DNA of 64,000 nt from Phoronis australis (taxonomy: Eukaryota; Phoronida; Phoronidae): the NCBI GenBank assembly GCA_002633005.1, contig NMRA01000230.1, positions 463,523-527,522 of the forward strand, read 5' to 3'. The position numbers were made by a program, and so were the translations under genes. Shown here in pieces: positions 46,470 to 56,599 of the stretch. How positions within the stretch are numbered: position 1 is the first letter of the stretch; each line of letters starts with the position of its first letter. The notes beneath the pieces are model-generated. The model was not told where the DNA came from and made no database searches. It saw only the letters and a list, made by a program, of their open reading frames with translations.

Positions 46470-48243
46470 TGTACTCCCCAATAGACTTGAGGCCGCTTGT
46501 CGGCCGATTGACGCCGGAGCCAAGTTTTTTTTAATTATCCCTGTAGCACGTATATATACAGTAACAACTCAAAACTTCCGCCAAAACCGTTAATGTTAAC
46601 GCTGAGGTAAATCCACAAACAGGTTCTCATACGTAAGATTGAGCGCGGTATGGGTTACCTACGCCTGTGTGACTTTTTGCCAGTTAGAGTATTGCTTTCT
46701 GTCGATATTAGGAAGGATTATCCTCTGTGATAAGTCTACGAAGACCCATGTTAAAAATTGAATGGCCTACCCTGTGAGTGACATAAGTAACTTAAGTTAC
46801 CACACTGGTACCATTTGGCAGCTGTTTCAGGAACACTCATTTAAAATCAACCTACACCACTTTTGATCATATCTTAGGTGGATTTTCTGAAAAATGTACG
46901 ATTAAAAAATGCCACGCTACCGCGTCAATTTTCAAAAATTGATGGGAATATATTAGTATGTTTTCTGAGCCTTAAGAACTTAATCAACAGCTTGATTACT
47001 AGTGGCGTGTTATGAGCAGTTATGGTAACGATGATATATAGCATGATGAAAGTGTTGGAAAACGCGTTATGATTGGAACCAAACATATTTTCTGCCGTTC
47101 TCGCACCTGTGCCATTATAACGTCCAAGCAGTAGCCTGGGGCTTTCATGGACTGGTGGTCGTTGGCAAGTATGGAGGTATCTTCGATGACGCTATTGTGT
47201 AAGCAAGTAGTGACAATGATGTGTGCTGTAAAACACTGTTAATGCAATCTTGTTGATCTATTTGTCGATTCAAGAAAGGAAATTGAAAAAGGCTTTAAGA
47301 ATAAAGACGACCGCAAGAGCCAGTTAGTACATTAGGCGTTATTTCTAAAAAGTAAAGAAAAACAGGAAACTATGTCGCAAGCTCGTCGCATACATGGCCA
47401 TATAAAGTCGTATCCATTGTTCACTGTTTTGCTTTCTTAAAATAAAGATAATGAAAAACATTTATCGATAACCAGTTGGCGTGCGCCTAAGGTGCGATAT
47501 CCATGAAACCTGCATTTTTATGTTCAAAAAAGACGCAACAAATGAAAACAATGAAAATGTCCCATAAGCTATAACCATGCAGCCAGTTTACGCCCGTCGC
47601 ATAGATCTTGCAAATTAAACAATACCTTGCGACCTCCATGCGACGGCATTTGGCATGGAATGAGCAAAAGATTATTAATTGCGTATCAAACTTTTTCCTC
47701 ATGTGTTATTGAAACAGCTGCAGGAGCGATGTTCAAGAAACTCACCGATTTCGTACGTATGGTAGCTAGTCCAACCAACAGCCGGAGCTGTTACCATCAG
47801 GTAAGGATCTACAGCGCCATTACTGATCACACACGTCTTGTTGGCGACACAGTAGTTCATAAACGTGCATTGGTCAGCATACTCTAACAGACAATGTTGA
47901 GAACACAGGGAAAGTCGTCTGGCTTCCAAAATTTTCGTGGAGTTCGTGCTGGTCACGAAGCGGGCGTTGTCTAGATATCTGGTAAACTCCACACTTTTTT
48001 CTGAAGAAACAGAAACAAACGCAACAAGGGCTTGGATATACGCCAGAATCCAAATATACAGAGCCCACGAAAGTTTCATGTTGTTCTTGAGCCTAAGAGT
48101 CACGTTATTAGAGCTTTTTGCTCTTGGACCAATCTATATAATCTTTTGCATTATTGACACCAGCGCGAAATCGATCGCATATTAAAAATTCTTGTAAACG
48201 TGTTCCGTCGCAATTGTCTCTTTATCAACAAAGCTTTGAATGA
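46470..48243. repeat. Segmental duplication, right copy, segment 3
   Basis: Matches 16836-19030 of the left copy, except for the MITE-containing stretch at 17054-17735. It contains exon 1 of the right paralog. It ends at ATGACT, the point where the 12.8-kb insertion begins. Confidence 0.85.
47746..48103 (-). CDS. Right paralog, exon 1 (signal peptide and PAN/apple-like domain)
   Basis: A 358-base coding exon, the same length as in the left paralog. Met at 48079 (MKLSWALYIWILAYIQALVA) is the better start than Met at 48103 because it gives a compact signal peptide. The PAN/apple-like domain runs from about residue 40, with Cys at 67, 71, 79, 85 and 91 and the CTFMNYCVANKTC core. The donor is GTGAGT after GAAATCG, phase 1. 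The next exon is 13.9 kb away at 33886. Two base changes in the conserved half are silent (TGC/TGT and CAG/CAA), evidence for coding constraint. Predicted role: secreted ligand-binding part of an adhesion or matrix protein. Confidence 0.85.
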
Positions 48244-48256
48244 CTCTTAATAATCA

Positions 48257-48612
48257 ACTTCCCAGACAGCATCACTACGTTCGGCCGACGGCGCCATTCG
48301 TTGGCTCGAGGTTGGTACATGTAGGTCGCGGTCGGTTATCTGACGTTGGTCCGACGTTGGTCTGTCGTCTACGAGATACTGCATTTAATGCATGTTTTGC
48401 AGTTACAACTAAATTCGACACTTGGGATCTTATTTTTTCGAGTCATAGTGTATAAGTCAACTTATTTGTTCTTCTTTGAGTATTGTTCAGTCTTGACGTC
48501 GGACCAACGTTGGCGCAGGGTTGGGCACGTTTGACGTTGCGCCGACGCGGGTGCGACGCTGTCCAAAAAAACCATATGTGGTGTCCGACGTCGGTCCAAC
48601 GTCGTGTCGTTG
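48257..48612. mobile_element. Left end of foldback-type element (CGACGTTGG motifs)
   Basis: It starts CCCAGACAGCATCACTACG. Two clusters of CGACGTTGGTCCGACG-like motifs, at about 48340-48365 and 48495-48612, are reverse complements of each other. The opposite terminus, ..ACCATACTATCTGGG, is at 61005-61020. The left duplication copy has an uninterrupted site here (19030). Confidence 0.65.
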
Positions 48613-49165
48613 TATAAGATTAAATCCATGTAATAGCAGCAAATTGAAAAATGAAAATTAAAAATCTGTCTATGATTCAGAAAAATACACTGCCGTGCTC
48701 ATGTAAACATTTCATTCTAGCCGGAGCCCAGCGGGGGCAGGGCGCGGCCCGCTAATGGGCGTTATTGTTTTCTCTGCGCTCGTGAGGATCAAATAACTGT
48801 TAGTCATTGGTTAAACACTCTCTAGTTTTCAAACAGTGTCATCTACAAAATCGCTACCGTTCAAACCATAAGAGGTTTTTGCGGGAGTGCATGGCTGAGG
48901 GCGGTAAGTTAACTTGTCTTCAACAGGTGTCGCTGGCGTAACCGGAAACTAAGTTTAAGCGCAGAACCGATAAGGTGACACTGAACAGTTAGGCTACGGC
49001 CGTAAAAAATAAAAATTTTGGGGTAGAACGTACTGTAAACACTTGATGAAACTGTGCTAAACTGCCATCATCATTTGGTCTCCTACTGTCCTTAATGGTT
49101 TCGTCACTAAACCAAGACCATCTCTAGTAGGCGGGACAACAGTGTTGGTCAGGCTCTGTCTGGCG
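48613..49165. other. Spacer, no gene seen
   Basis: A GC-rich patch (CCCAGCGGGGGCAGGGCGCG) near 48725 is the only notable feature; no motif was recognised. Confidence 0.4.
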
Positions 49166-49169
49166 GATG

Positions 49170-51670
49170 TTGGTGGAAATGCTGTTGGTATTTCATCCAA
49201 ATCCAACAAGATGCCTATTCAGCTTCAGTGGCTAGGTCGCGTAGAAGCTAGAGTCTTCTTTCCTGACACGGAGACGCCAAGAAACCTCGCCATGGTAATG
49301 ACTGAACTGGCCGGAAAACCCCGGCAGCCGACCTTCACAGAAAAACCAGCATCTCCAGCCGTTAACATGACACACATTCCTCAGGTCTGCATACTTCAAG
49401 TTCTTCAGCGGCATGTGCCTCTTCCACCCTACTCTCCCAGGGGATAGTGAGTTCGATCAGGATGAATTGGTGGGAACTGTCCGAGTAAATGACCAGGTCA
49501 GGGCGCTGGGTCGTCTGGACAATGTGCTGTGGGAAGAATGACTGATGACCGGCAAGGTCTGCCGACACTCTCTAGTCGTTGGCTGTGTGCAGGATACCTT
49601 TTCTGCGCTGGGATCTTCCTTTTACTCGCCTCATCACCACTTCTTATGAAACTGATGAATTCGATCCGGTGGCTTCTGGGCTTCAATTTGCTCTTGATCT
49701 CGTCAACCAACACTCTTTCTTTCAAAAACTCTCAGTCCGGGGCTGTGTCGGTAAGTGTACCTTCCTGATGCCAAAGACGCGCTGCAAAATGATAGGATGT
49801 GCCCTAAAGTACATCTGCGTCCCCACTGAAAACAGTTCGGGTTGTCAGCAAGGCCCCAAGTAGTAGGGTTGCTGGGAGTAGGCAATACATGAACACCATA
49901 AACAGATCTGATGAGGAATTTGAATTTAAGAGGATACATCTTCCACAAATCAGCCCACTTAACTTCCCTTTGTAACACTTTGTCTCACTTTGTCCATGCC
50001 CCCTGATCAGGCGTACCTTTCTTCGTTCTCTGATGATCTAACCTTCCTGATTATTCTGTCTCTGCCCGGTCTTCAGATCTTTCCCTTGCTGGCTTACCGG
50101 TATTGTAGCTCAGCCCTTGCCTACACTGGCTAGCTGCTCTTACCTGTACTGCCTGTGCCTCAGTCAACTCTCTGCTTCGATGATCGCTAAGGCGGTGGAC
50201 CACTTCCTTCCGGTGCGTGGCTGGATACTGCATCCCCTGATGGCCTGGTCAGATGTATTTCGCAGAGTGATGCGGGCTCGGACTTTGGTAACTTTGTATT
50301 CTTCTACAACAAGGAAACTGGTAGGACAAGTTTTGACGACTTGCAGTATAGTCCGACGTTGCTGAATGACTCTGGTAGTCCAAGCCACCTTCGAATGAAC
50401 CGGCTTGCTGTCCTTTCCATTTCTTCTGCCGAGGATGACGTGACGTCGTAGACAAGCAGTTGCCACATAAGCTTCGGGAACAAGATGAACTTTATAGCAC
50501 CAAAGCTTGAACCTTCCGGATATTCCATCTTTGTCGATCTTCTCAATCCAAAGCTTGAGCTGGGATTACACGTCTTTAACTCGCGATGTGTCTCGTAAGC
50601 TGCTGTCATAGTACTTGCCAAGGCATTTAACTGGCTGTTCACTGATTGTTGGAATTCTGCAACGTGCTATCGAAAACGTCTGTCTCTTGAGCAACATTCC
50701 TTTCTTGATGATTAGCGATCTGGACTTCTCTGCCTTGAATGGCATGCGTGCTCATTTAGGGAGCTGGGTGACGAAGAATTGTCCTGGCTCCCACCGGTGA
50801 CTCTGTCACTATCGTAATGTCATCAACAAAAGCTTTGCAAGATGGATGTCTGACTTCATCTAGCTTGCAACCTCTCCGCTCTGGCTGGGCTCTCTTTAGC
50901 AAGACATTCATTGCCATAAGAAAAAGGATGAATAAAACAGTGCAGCCTGTCATAATTCCTTTCTCTAGGTGTTGCCATTTGGTATTGAAGTTGCCAACCG
51001 TAAAACGCATCACGCAGGAGCTGTGGTAAGACTTCACTATGCTTTTGACTTCCACGGGAATGCGGTACAGGACCATACGCATTTGCCATGTCGAGCCACA
51101 CCATAGACATGTTCTTCTTGGCCTTCTTTGCTCGTTGTATGAGTTCACTAATTGTGGAATTAGGCTCCAGGCATCTAGAAAAACCTGGAACCCCGCCATT
51201 CTCTGAAGACGTGTCGATGAAATCAGTTATTCTGCCGGATATAATGGCCAAGTCGATCTTTCCCTCTACGTTGAGCAGTGAAGGGTAGAAACTGGCCAAT
51301 CTGCTTCGAATTTCTTCTCTCCGGACGTAGACTCCTTCCTCTCGCCCCCACTGGGCTGGGACAAGGCCTTTCCTCCAGAGAACCTTAAACAGCTTCCAGA
51401 GCAACTTGTGACACTCCTTATAGACCTAGTAGGAAATTCCGCTCGGACCAGGAGCTGACCCCGATCGGGCTTTCTTGACGGTGAAGTTAACTTCCGACTT
51501 CTTAATGTCCCCCAGATCGAAATCTACATCTGGCAAATCTTCAGCCTCTATACCTCGAAAGTCGCCAAGTTTCAGGTAGGCATTGCAGGTAGGCTCAGTG
51601 AATGTGGTTTGTTTGTGTTTGTGATCATGCTGAAAATAAAAAAGCCACATGCTCGACTGTAGCTGCACTC
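49170..51670 (-). pseudogene. R2-type (restriction-like endonuclease) LINE remnant
   Basis: Minus-strand pieces, in order, spell one protein. First comes a lead-in KKARSGSAPGPSGISY (about 51480). RT motifs follow: GGVPGFSRCLEPNSTISELI (about 51200), VWLDMANAYGPVPH (about 51110), LEKGIMTGCTVLFILFLMAM (about 50940) and FVDD at 50831-50820. The thumb is SFSNVGLYCKSSKLVLPVSL (about 50340). The C-terminal region has LPTPSNPTTWGLADNPNC (about 49880) and a nuclease core RPDLVIYSD..ILIELTIPW (about 49502-49440). PD...E at the C terminus marks LINEs with a restriction-like endonuclease rather than an apurinic one. At least six frame breaks make it inactive. Confidence 0.82.
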
Positions 51671-52036
51671 TTATTCAAGATGGTGGCCCCCTGTTGAATT
51701 TGTGCATTGCTGTGTAGCAACTGAGAAATTGGTCGCGATTTCAGGTAGCCCTCAAACAAGCCAGATTTGCAAAATAATAGTTGGTTGACAGGACCACATT
51801 TTTGGAATCGGTAGGAAATTTGCTTTCGGAAAATAATGTTGGTGTCAGAATAAATATTGATTAAGTAAGTAGTAAGAATAGATCCATTTTAAGTTGCCCA
51901 AAATTTGTGACTATGTACTTATAAACCATGGTATCAAACTTGTCGACATGTACAAAATCTATTTTAAGTGGTGTTTACAACTTTGGGTTCTGGGGTCAAA
52001 GTACTCTAGAGATTCTTGAAAATTCTGAGAACAAAC
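51671..52036. other. Spacer between LINE and gypsy element
   Basis: No motif was recognised. Confidence 0.4.
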
Positions 52037-52699
52037 TGTAACAGCCAATAGTATGATCGGATATGATCACGTGGTTTTTATTAACCAATCACTAAATAAG
52101 TAGCATATTATAATGTGGGTTTAAGTAAAAAAGAAATTCAGATGAGCTATAATACTTGAAGCATAAAGACTTGCAACAGTGTACCGAAGAAATTGTACGA
52201 CAGAGAGCCATCTCGTAGAATATATTCTAGAAAGGGTCTTGGCAAGGGTAAGAGTTAACGAACAGGAAGTTAACTAAGAGCTTGTCACTTGCATTGTGGG
52301 TAGTAAGATACTACCTGAAGTGTTGCGTCACCAGCCAGAGACTGTAACCAGCACGAAGAATCGCGGGTAGAAGAAATTGCCTGCAAGTGTTGCTTCACCA
52401 GAGACGGTGACCAGCAAGTACACTGTCGCAATACAGTTTGTGTATTTCGAAGATTCACCAACAGGACAGTCACCCAACAAGTGGAGAGTCACAGCTTTGA
52501 TAGCAGATAAGACATTTGATTATTTTGGTTGATTGATTGAAGTAATCTTTAAAGAGGGCGCTAGCGTACATGTAGTTACTCTTCTTTGTAGTTGATTACT
52601 TAATTAACAACAGGTTCCACGTGTCTAATTAGAGCTTATCATATGATAAATTAATTACTGGATTTGATTATTCACTTTACATCTACGCACAATCTGACA
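52037..52699 (+). mobile_element. Probable 5' LTR of the Gmr1-like gypsy element
   Basis: It starts TGTAACAGCCAATAG and ends ATCTGACA, giving TG..CA ends, and is directly followed by TTTGGGGGGCAGCCCGG, a primer-binding-site-like stretch. No 3' LTR was found downstream, so the limits are inferred from sequence style only. Confidence 0.6.
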
Positions 52700-52834
52700 T
52701 TTGGGGGGCAGCCCGGTAGAGTTTAAATAAAGGTTTACGTGATTGTGTTGTACATGTATTGTTTTGAATCCAGTAATCACTGTATGAATATTAAATAATA
52801 AAGTGCATTCTGGGAATAAAACCCTTCCTCTAAA

Positions 52835-53710
52835 ATGGATTTTGAAAAACCTATTGCGCAAGCGCAACAATTCGGTTATACGGGTGAAGAGTTCAGGATG
52901 TGCGCAGAGGAGCTCTTGCGGCAGGCCTTGGAGCGTGAAGAGCGTGTCCATAAACAAGAACTGGAAAAGGCAGAGCTTGCACGAGAACAAGCACAGCGTG
53001 CTCATCATCGATAGCTAGAGGAAGCCGAGTATGAACATAAGCTCGAGCAAGAACGAGCATAGCGGGCCCAAGCGATTGAAATTGAGAAGCAGAAGACACT
53101 GCAACTCCAGATTGAGCTCAAAGCGACACCTAGGGGTGGGGTTTCAAGCAGTGGTGTACGTACCAGCCATCCCAAACTGCTAAGGTTCGATTAACGCGTC
53201 GACGACATGGATGCTTTCCTAGCACGATTTGAGACTTTCGCCACAAGCCAGAAGTGAGATAAATCGGAGTGGGCTCTAGACTTCAGTCCATTGTTGACAG
53301 GTAAAGGCCTACAGATGTTAAACAGCATGCCGTCCGACCAACTTACCAACTATGACCAACTAAAGGTTGCGCTGCTGCATAGGTATGAACTAACTGAAGA
53401 CGGGTTCCGACGGAAGTTAAGAGAGTCCAAGCCTGAAAAGTGTGTAAACGTGTTACAATTCGGGGGAAGATTAAAAAGGTTCTTTGACCGATGGACACAA
53501 GTGGCGGAAGTCGAGGCGAATTGTGATGTACTAAGAGACTTACTGATCCGAGAGCAGTTTCTGGGAGTGTGCCATCCTGAGATGTCTGTATTCCTGAGGG
53601 AAAGGAAACCTAAGACCTTCGACGAGAAGTTGGCCACTGCTCAACAGTACATGGACGCCCACTGTACTGGTTGGTTGGACAAAGGGTTTGCAAAGAAATA
53701 CTTGGGGTAG
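52835..53710 (+). pseudogene. Gmr1-like gypsy gag with SCAN-like capsid domain
   Basis: The frame starts MDFEKPIAQAQQFGYTGEEF at 52835 and is a Glu/Gln/Arg-rich coiled coil, then VDDMDAFLARFETFATSQK, then LLTGKGLQMLNSMPSDQLTN, LHRYELTEDGFRRKLRE and LIREQFLGVCHPEMSVFL, the pattern from which vertebrate SCAN domains are thought to derive. In the same frame there are four stops: TAG at 53012 and 53060, TAA at 53192, TGA at 53255. Three of them look like C-to-T changes of CAG or CGA. From 53291 to 53710 the frame is open. Capsid-forming function is therefore lost in this copy. Confidence 0.82.
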
Positions 53711-53735
53711 GTAGAGAGAAAAACCTATTAAGCCT

Positions 53736-54400
53736 TTGGCGGTGATTCCATCCGGAGTGGAAAGTCTTGACGTCACTAAATTGAAGGACGAGCAACAACA
53801 TGACCCTTCCCTACGTAAGCTCATGGAACGTGTTGAGAAAGACAAACCAGCAAGAACACGTGGTAGAGGTCAATACTGGTATGAGAAGCAGAAGATGGTC
53901 CTGTACCGAGTGTATGCTGATAACACCAAAGCATTGCGTCAAATAGTTGTCCCTGTCAAATATCGATAACAGGTTATGACGCTAGCTCACGAGTCAATCG
54001 TTGGTGGGCACCTTGGTGCGAAGAAGACCAGTGATAGAATAGCCAGTAGCTTTTATTTGCCAGGAGTTGGCAGTGACATAAATCGTTTCTGCAGATCGTC
54101 TGACATCTGCCAGCGAACAACACCTAAGGGCAGGATCTCTAAAGTGCCATTGGGTGAGATGCCGCTTATGGAAGAACCGTTCCAGCGTACATGTATAGCT
54201 GTTGATTTTTTTGGTCTTGTGTCGCTGTGTCGCCAATCACGGACAGAGACAACCGGTACATTCTCACCATCGTAGACTATGCCAAAAGATACCCAGAGGC
54301 AGTTCCTCTATCCAGAATAGAAGCTGAGCTGATCATAACAGTTTCGTCCACGCCAAAAACATGTCTGCTACTTAGTGCTTGTCTGGCTCTCAAAATCAGG
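53736..54400 (+). pseudogene. Gypsy integrase remnant (H2C2 zinc domain and core start)
   Basis: A pre-integrase linker (SLDVTKLKDEQQHDPSLRKL) is followed after a stop by HESIVGGHLGAKKTSDRI and CRSSDICQR, the HHCC zinc-binding domain, then PFQRTCIAVDFFG with the first core Asp. A frameshift near 54215 moves to PITDRDNRYILTIVDYAKRY. It is only about 25 bases from the gag stop, so protease, RT and RNase H are deleted. Confidence 0.8.
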
Positions 54401-54989
54401 GAGCAATAATTTCTAAATTCAATTAATCTACTGCCAGTAGCCAGATTGTAATGTGCAATGAAACTGAGATGCCGGATATCATGCCATGCCTCGCTGGTTC
54501 CCTGCGTGCCGCTAGGTGGTAGCCAACATGCAGGTATCACTTAATTTTCCTCGAGAATTTTTTTTACACCTGCGATGTGCTGGTCGAATTCTCAACAGGC
54601 AGTACTTTACGCAATCAAAATGGCATGACTGATGGAGGGAGTGGTGGTCTGTTTAACAGACAAATCGGTGCTTAAAATTTATGTACTCGAAATGTGAATC
54701 CCAGAAATTGTGGTTGCGCCTTTTCGAAGTGCATCTTTCTATTGTGTATGACTTTTTTACGATACTACCCTGTATTCAAACTATATGAATAACACTCCGC
54801 GGTTAAATCGACCAGATATGTGTTTATTGTACATGTACATGTATGTGCTTGAAGCACGCGGCTATTAAACATTACTGCAGAAACGAAATAGGTGCTGATA
54901 CGCCACTTGCGTGACAAAGCTAAAAATCGTCCATAGCCCGCCATTTTCTCATGTTGTTGTAAAGCTAACGATTGACAGCCGAGGTAACC
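54401..54989. other. Spacer with short dispersed repeat
   Basis: It contains the CGCTGGTTCCCTGCGTGCCG repeat near 54493 also found at 31676, and TACATGTACATGTA near 54830. No gene was recognised. Confidence 0.45.
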
Positions 54990-55697
54990 AACAGGGCTCG
55001 ACATAACGAGCTGCAGGTCGCATTTGCGGCCTGAAATTTGGAAATGCGAGCTGGGATTTTTGTCAGCTCGGATCTAGTCGCAAAATGCCACCTGGAATTT
55101 CCAACGTTTGCGAGCTGAGTTTTTACATTTCTCGGCAGATACCTGGAAAATATAAAGCGACTCTTAACTAATCCCACCGTTATATGGTTGTTGCCAAATC
55201 CAAATTCAAGAGAACACTATCCGAAATCAGCCCTCCCGGTGACTTGTAAGCAAGTCGCGTGATCATGGGATTTGCAGTATCGATGTTTGACGCGTTTTAT
55301 TGGCTAACATTTTGGCCACTTTTGAAAATTTCCGGATTTGCCGAAGAAAGTTTCGAGCCCCTGCATATCACGTGATAAAACGTCACAAAGCAGCTGCGGT
55401 GTTTCTACTAATTCTTAAGCGATCAATTTTCCAAAGTTTGTGGTGGACAAATATGTTTATTTTTCGAGTAAGATGTCCTTGTTACATGCACCATATATCC
55501 ACGACTATATCCCTGATATCGCACTGCGGCACTGGTCGGTCCCTTTGTTTGCGCAAGCGGTTCCGGAACACAATCGTGACTTAGAGATGTGCGTCTCGTT
55601 TTATATCTCATAAGACGGCCAGAGTGAAAATGACAACCCTATTAATTGCCAAACGAAGGCCACGTCTTTACTTTCAATTGCCAAAAAATTCTCAAAC

Positions 55698-56003
55698 CAG
55701 TGGCGGATTTAGGGGGGAGGGCGGGCCAAGGGGGCCATGCTCCCCAATTTCCCAGAAACTCTTGGGAGTCCGGGGTGCGAATTCCTGAGCAGCAAATGCG
55801 CGCACCCACGGGATTCAGGGTGCGATTGCATAATGCATAGGCCTTGAACATACCCCGTTTACCATTTTTTAGTAACAAGGTCCACAAACCCAAAAATTCG
55901 AGACCCCTGTAAGCTTACAATTTAGGCTGGGCGGGCTCGTGTGGCGAAATTCTGGTTATCCCTGTGCCCTGCCCCCTCACTCAAAATCCTGGATCCGCCT
56001 CTG
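55698..56003. mobile_element. MITE of the CAGTGGCGGATCC family with visible target-site duplication
   Basis: A 306-base copy with ends CAGTGGCGGATTTAGGGGGG and ATCCTGGATCCGCCTCTG. TCAAAC occurs on both sides (55692-55697 and 56004-56009) and only once at the empty site in the partner repeat (about 25384-25389). This fixes the ends and suggests a 6-bp duplication. Confidence 0.85.
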
Positions 56004-56280
56004 TCAAACCCCATTACTTGGTTCAGGGGCTACGTGGGCGGAATATGATTTCTCTTTTACAAGTTGTTGCCAATGTAAAGTGTAGGCCTACTCCAGCGAT
56101 TCAAGTGCGTGAACTCACACGCGCGCACCACTTCAAAGCTGCACATCAAAAGAGAACAACGACAGTCCTAAATGAAAGAGTATACCGGCTTGGCTCCGTT
56201 AAGCACCCGGTTACGTGCCAGTGGTTTATCTGAAAATGAACTCAAAGATTCCCGGCGGTTATAAAAGACCCGATGCTTTA

Positions 56281-56281
56281 N
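56281..56281. other. Single-N assembly junction
   Basis: One ambiguous base inside the 54990-56590 repeat. Compared with the partner, about 250 bases (25660-25905) are missing at this point, so the join may hide a deletion. Confidence 0.7.
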
Positions 56282-56599
56282 CAAACTTATTTCGACTGGC
56301 TAAAAAGGGTACAATGTAGGTGGTAACGATATCCAGAAAGTCGCCCCTACTAGATGGAGTTTGTCTCGCAAAATCGTATTATAACATTTCTTGCCATTGC
56401 AGTCTTTTAATATCGTATTACCACAAACACTCAGGTTAACGGCTATGCTCACCCACAAGCCTACTCCCTACCTTCGTAGTGTTTTTTTAATAAGCGCTCA
56501 CTGATCTACTATAAACGTCCTCCCTCAACTTTTGAGAATTTCCAATTAAGCGCCCACATTTCAGGCTAGCGCCCATCATAGCGCAATACAAACGACCGC

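Larger units (their letters stand above)
33887..47745 (-). other. Right paralog, intron 1 (13.9 kb, transposon-filled)
   Basis: The left paralog's equivalent is 4 kb. The excess is a LINE at 34621-37990 and a copia/LINE/gypsy nest at 38961-46469. The remaining pieces (33887-34620, 38006-38960, 46470-47745) align with left intron 1 in order. Confidence 0.75.
54990..56590. repeat. 1.5-kb dispersed duplicate of 24700-26190
   Basis: It has the same ends and order as the partner. It carries an extra MITE (55698-56003) and a single N at 56281. It lies inside the 12.8-kb insertion and therefore is not part of the colinear tandem duplication; its partner follows the left copy by about 0.9 kb. Confidence 0.7.
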
